From: Xaviernesmea rhizosphaerae
Lineage (GTDB): Bacteria; Pseudomonadota; Alphaproteobacteria; Rhizobiales; Rhizobiaceae
Length of the DNA: 64,000 bases
Direction: 5' to 3'
NCBI RefSeq assembly: GCF_001938945.1
Contig: NZ_MKIO01000018.1
Span: forward strand, 62,001 to 126,000
The notes beneath the pieces are model-generated. The model did no database searches. It was given only the letters and a program-made list of their open reading frames with translations, and had not been told where the DNA came from. The position numbers and the translations under genes were made by a program. Every line of letters starts with the position of its first letter. Position 1 is the stretch's first letter. Shown one piece after another: positions 62,377 to 64,000 of the stretch.

Positions 62377-62727
62377 ATGGCCCGTTTTGTCCTGCAGCAG
62401 CCTCTGTCTCTTCACCAGCCTTTTTCCGGCGATGTGACCCAGACCATCAATCCCTGGACCTGGGTCTTCTCGCCGCAGAACGTCCAGATCGGCCTGTTCA
62501 ACATCGACCTCGGCCCCTCGGGCGATCCGCAGGTGGAGGCCGAGGTTTTGCGCGATGTGGCGAGCTATGGCCGGCAGATCGGCCGCTGCCAGGATGTGCT
62601 GGCCATCCTGCTCGACCGGCTGGAAGCGGTGGAGACGTTGCAAGGTGCCGACCGCGACGCCGCCGAGGATTTCCGCTCTTTGCTGCGCGAGATCGGCAAG
62701 GTCAAGAAGCGCAAGGGCAAGCGGTAG
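62377..62727 (+). CDS. Small conserved-looking hypothetical protein
   Basis: This 116-residue protein has no signal peptide and no membrane helix. The N-terminal half is Trp/Pro/Phe-rich (INPWTWVFSPQNVQIGLFNIDLG), and the C-terminal half is helical, ending in a lysine/arginine-rich tail (KVKKRKGKR). A GGGGAG sits 9 bases before the ATG, supporting the start. I do not recognise the family. Confidence 0.6.
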   Translation: MARFVLQQPLSLHQPFSGDVTQTINPWTWVFSPQNVQIGLFNIDLGPSGDPQVEAEVLRDVASYGRQIGRCQDVLAILLDRLEAVETLQGADRDAAEDFRSLLREIGKVKKRKGKR

Positions 62728-62758
62728 GCCAACGAGACGGCAGTCTGCGCGGCCCGGC

Positions 62759-63121
62759 TCAAACCGACAGGACGAACGCCCGCAGGCGGTGCCCGTCGGG
62801 ATCGGCGACGGTGAAGGTGCGGCCGAAATCCATCGTGGTGACGGGCTGAAGCAAAGTGAGGCCGAGCGCTGTCCACCGCGCCAGCGTGACGGCAAGTTCC
62901 GCCTCGGTTTCCAGCGGAAAGCCGATTTCCAGCGCGCCGGGATCGGCCATGACGGCCGGCTGGACAGCGTCGCGCCGCCAGAGGCCGAAGCGCACCGTGT
63001 CGAGCGCGAAGAGGGCGAAGCCCGGCGATTGCTCGACCGGCGTGCGGCCGGTGATTTCCCGGTAAAGCGCGGCGCTCCTGGCAACATCGGTGACATAAAG
63101 CAGGAGATAGCTGGGGTTCAT
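62759..63121 (-). CDS. VOC-family (glyoxalase/bleomycin resistance-like) protein
   Basis: The 120-residue protein has a single vicinal-oxygen-chelate domain with LLYVTDVARSAALYREITG at the start and VADPDGHRLRAFVL at the end. It probably binds a metal or small ligand. A YafY-type regulator gene follows upstream in the same direction, 66 bases away, and may control it. Start ATG 63121. Confidence 0.85.
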   Translation of the reverse strand: MNPSYLLLYVTDVARSAALYREITGRTPVEQSPGFALFALDTVRFGLWRRDAVQPAVMADPGALEIGFPLETEAELAVTLARWTALGLTLLQPVTTMDFGRTFTVADPDGHRLRAFVLSV

Positions 63122-63187
63122 GGCAGGCGTCCTTCTGATCTGGCCGGTCCCTGTTGCCGGCGCAGAAGGAGATGCGCCCGCGCGCTG

Positions 63188-63910
63188 TCAGTTTCTGTCA
63201 GGAGCGTTCAGAGACTGCAGCCGGACGGGCCGCCTTTCCAGCTGTTGCCGCCGCCATTCGGCCAGAAGCTGGGCCCGGCGCTTCGGGTAGCGCTGGTCGA
63301 GGCGCAGGAGATTGTCGATGCGGTCGGTGCGGAAATGGCGGATCGCGCCGCGCAGCTCGCACCAGGCGATCAGGATGCGCGTGGTCTCGAAAAAACCCAG
63401 TGCGAAGGGCCAGACGATGCGCTGGCTGACGGCGCCCGCGCCATCGCGATAAGCGAGGTCGAGCTTGATCTCGGCGCGGATGGCGGCGCGCAAGCTCGCG
63501 GTGTCGATGCGCTCGGCTTCCTGGCGGGCGGGCCCGACCAGAAGGTTCTGCTGCTGCAGACGCTCGGCCAGCGGCGCCGGAAGCACCGCCTCGATCTTCG
63601 CCAGCGCCTGCTCGGCCGCGCGCGCCAGGTCACCATCGCCGCGCGCCGTCACCCAGCGTAAGCCCAGCGCCACGGCCTCGATCTCGTCCTCGCCGAACAT
63701 CAGCGGCGGCAGGGTGAAGCCCGGACGCAGCACATAGCCGAGGCCGGCCTCGCCGGCGATATCGGCGCCCTGTCCGCGCAGCGTGTCGATATCGCGATAG
63801 AGCGTGCGCACGCTTACCCCTGTTTCCGCGGCCAGCGCCGCGGCGCTGACGGGAAAGCGGTGGCGGCGGAGAATCTCGATCAGCGTGATCAGCCGGCTGG
63901 CCCGCGACAT
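63188..63910 (-). CDS. YafY-type HTH-WYL transcriptional regulator
   Basis: The 240-residue regulator has an N-terminal winged helix (LITLIEILRRHRFPVSAAALAAETGVSVRTLYRDIDTL in parts) and a C-terminal WYL-like domain (RIVWPFALGFFETTRILIAWCELR). It probably senses a small ligand or nucleic acid. It precedes the VOC gene. Start at ATG 63910, with GAGGAGC nine bases upstream; an extension to 63931 is less likely. Confidence 0.87.
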   Translation of the reverse strand: MSRASRLITLIEILRRHRFPVSAAALAAETGVSVRTLYRDIDTLRGQGADIAGEAGLGYVLRPGFTLPPLMFGEDEIEAVALGLRWVTARGDGDLARAAEQALAKIEAVLPAPLAERLQQQNLLVGPARQEAERIDTASLRAAIRAEIKLDLAYRDGAGAVSQRIVWPFALGFFETTRILIAWCELRGAIRHFRTDRIDNLLRLDQRYPKRRAQLLAEWRRQQLERRPVRLQSLNAPDRN

Positions 63911-63942
63911 GGATGGCGCTGCTCCTCGCAAGATGGCGGCCT

Positions 63943-63982
63943 GAGCATCGACCCGGAAACCGATCTCCGGTCCGAGGCTTTC
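63943..63982. repeat. Dispersed palindromic repeat, diverged copy 6
   Basis: GAGCATCGACCCGGAAACCG followed by GGTCCGAGGC preserves the outer ends of the module A element but has a different centre. It lies upstream of the YafY-type gene near the window end. Confidence 0.55.
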
Positions 63983-64000
63983 AGCTTCCCAGATGCTGGA

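Noticed and set aside
1..64000. tRNA, rRNA, CRISPR or phage elements
   Set aside because: No tRNA T-arm signatures, spaced repeats, integrases, transposases or capsid-like genes were recognised on either strand.

Overview
The window is GC-rich chromosomal DNA of an alphaproteobacterium, most likely Rhizobiales and probably family Rhizobiaceae. The grounds are an aerobic (cobF-M type) cobalamin cluster, a fused MnhA/MnhB (PhaAB-type) antiporter subunit, adjacent lysS and gltX, a ModE-like regulator beside modABC, a rhizobial-style type I secretion pair, and a dispersed intergenic palindrome of the kind common in Rhizobiales. No rRNA, tRNA, CRISPR array, insertion sequence, phage gene or plasmid replication gene was recognised. 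Genus and species cannot be fixed by reading alone.

Layout. 1-2756: a 5'-truncated membrane/coiled-coil protein coupled to a membrane-anchored ClpP-like protein, then a tyrosine-phosphatase-like protein. 2914-3725: a very AT-rich islet with a four-helix membrane protein and a possible small partner ORF. 3994-6052: haloacid dehalogenase and an FAD amine oxidoreductase. 6481-9740: ModE-like regulator and modABC with a ModE-type operator. 9928-15089: uracil-DNA glycosylase, a DMT exporter and a type I secretion HlyD/ABC pair. 15624-23198: cobFGHIJ, cobK on the opposite strand, cobL and cobM. 23257-29357: seven-function Mrp/Mnh cation/proton antiporter operon (AB fused, C, D, E, F, G). 29704-34615: a DUF3830 protein, a NodT-type outer-membrane lipoprotein and a CHASE-PAS-GGDEF-EAL protein. 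35007-39958: ATP-dependent ligase with its MBL-fold exonuclease, nucleoside hydrolase and D-amino-acid dehydrogenase-like enzyme. 40152-47214: a His/Ala/Gly-rich membrane-anchored protein, lysS, gltX, a PAS-GGDEF cyclase and TerC. 47420-51397: TetR regulator divergent from an EmrAB-type efflux pair. 51577-62258: a sugar block (LacI regulator, xylB, xylA, TIM-barrel epimerase, Gfo/Idh/MocA dehydrogenase, GH1 glucosidase) interrupted by a globin-coupled chemoreceptor and a CatB-like acetyltransferase. 62377-63910: a small unknown protein, a VOC protein and a YafY-type regulator.

How the genes work together. cobF-M supply the middle steps of the oxygen-dependent corrin ring pathway, precorrin-2 derivatives to the precorrin-6/8 level. 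modABC imports molybdate under a linked regulator. Mnh exchanges Na+ or K+ for protons. xylBA with its LacI regulator converts xylose to xylulose 5-phosphate, and the neighbouring epimerase, dehydrogenase and glucosidase suggest uptake and oxidation of plant-derived glycosides. The ligase-exonuclease pair is half of a known DNA-repair cassette. The most unusual items are the AT-rich islet, the two-hairpin repeat family (six copies), the cobK/cobL start codons that share bases, a possible ATA start on mnhA, the histidine-rich protein, and the incomplete ligase cassette. No clearly new multi-gene system could be demonstrated from the sequence alone.
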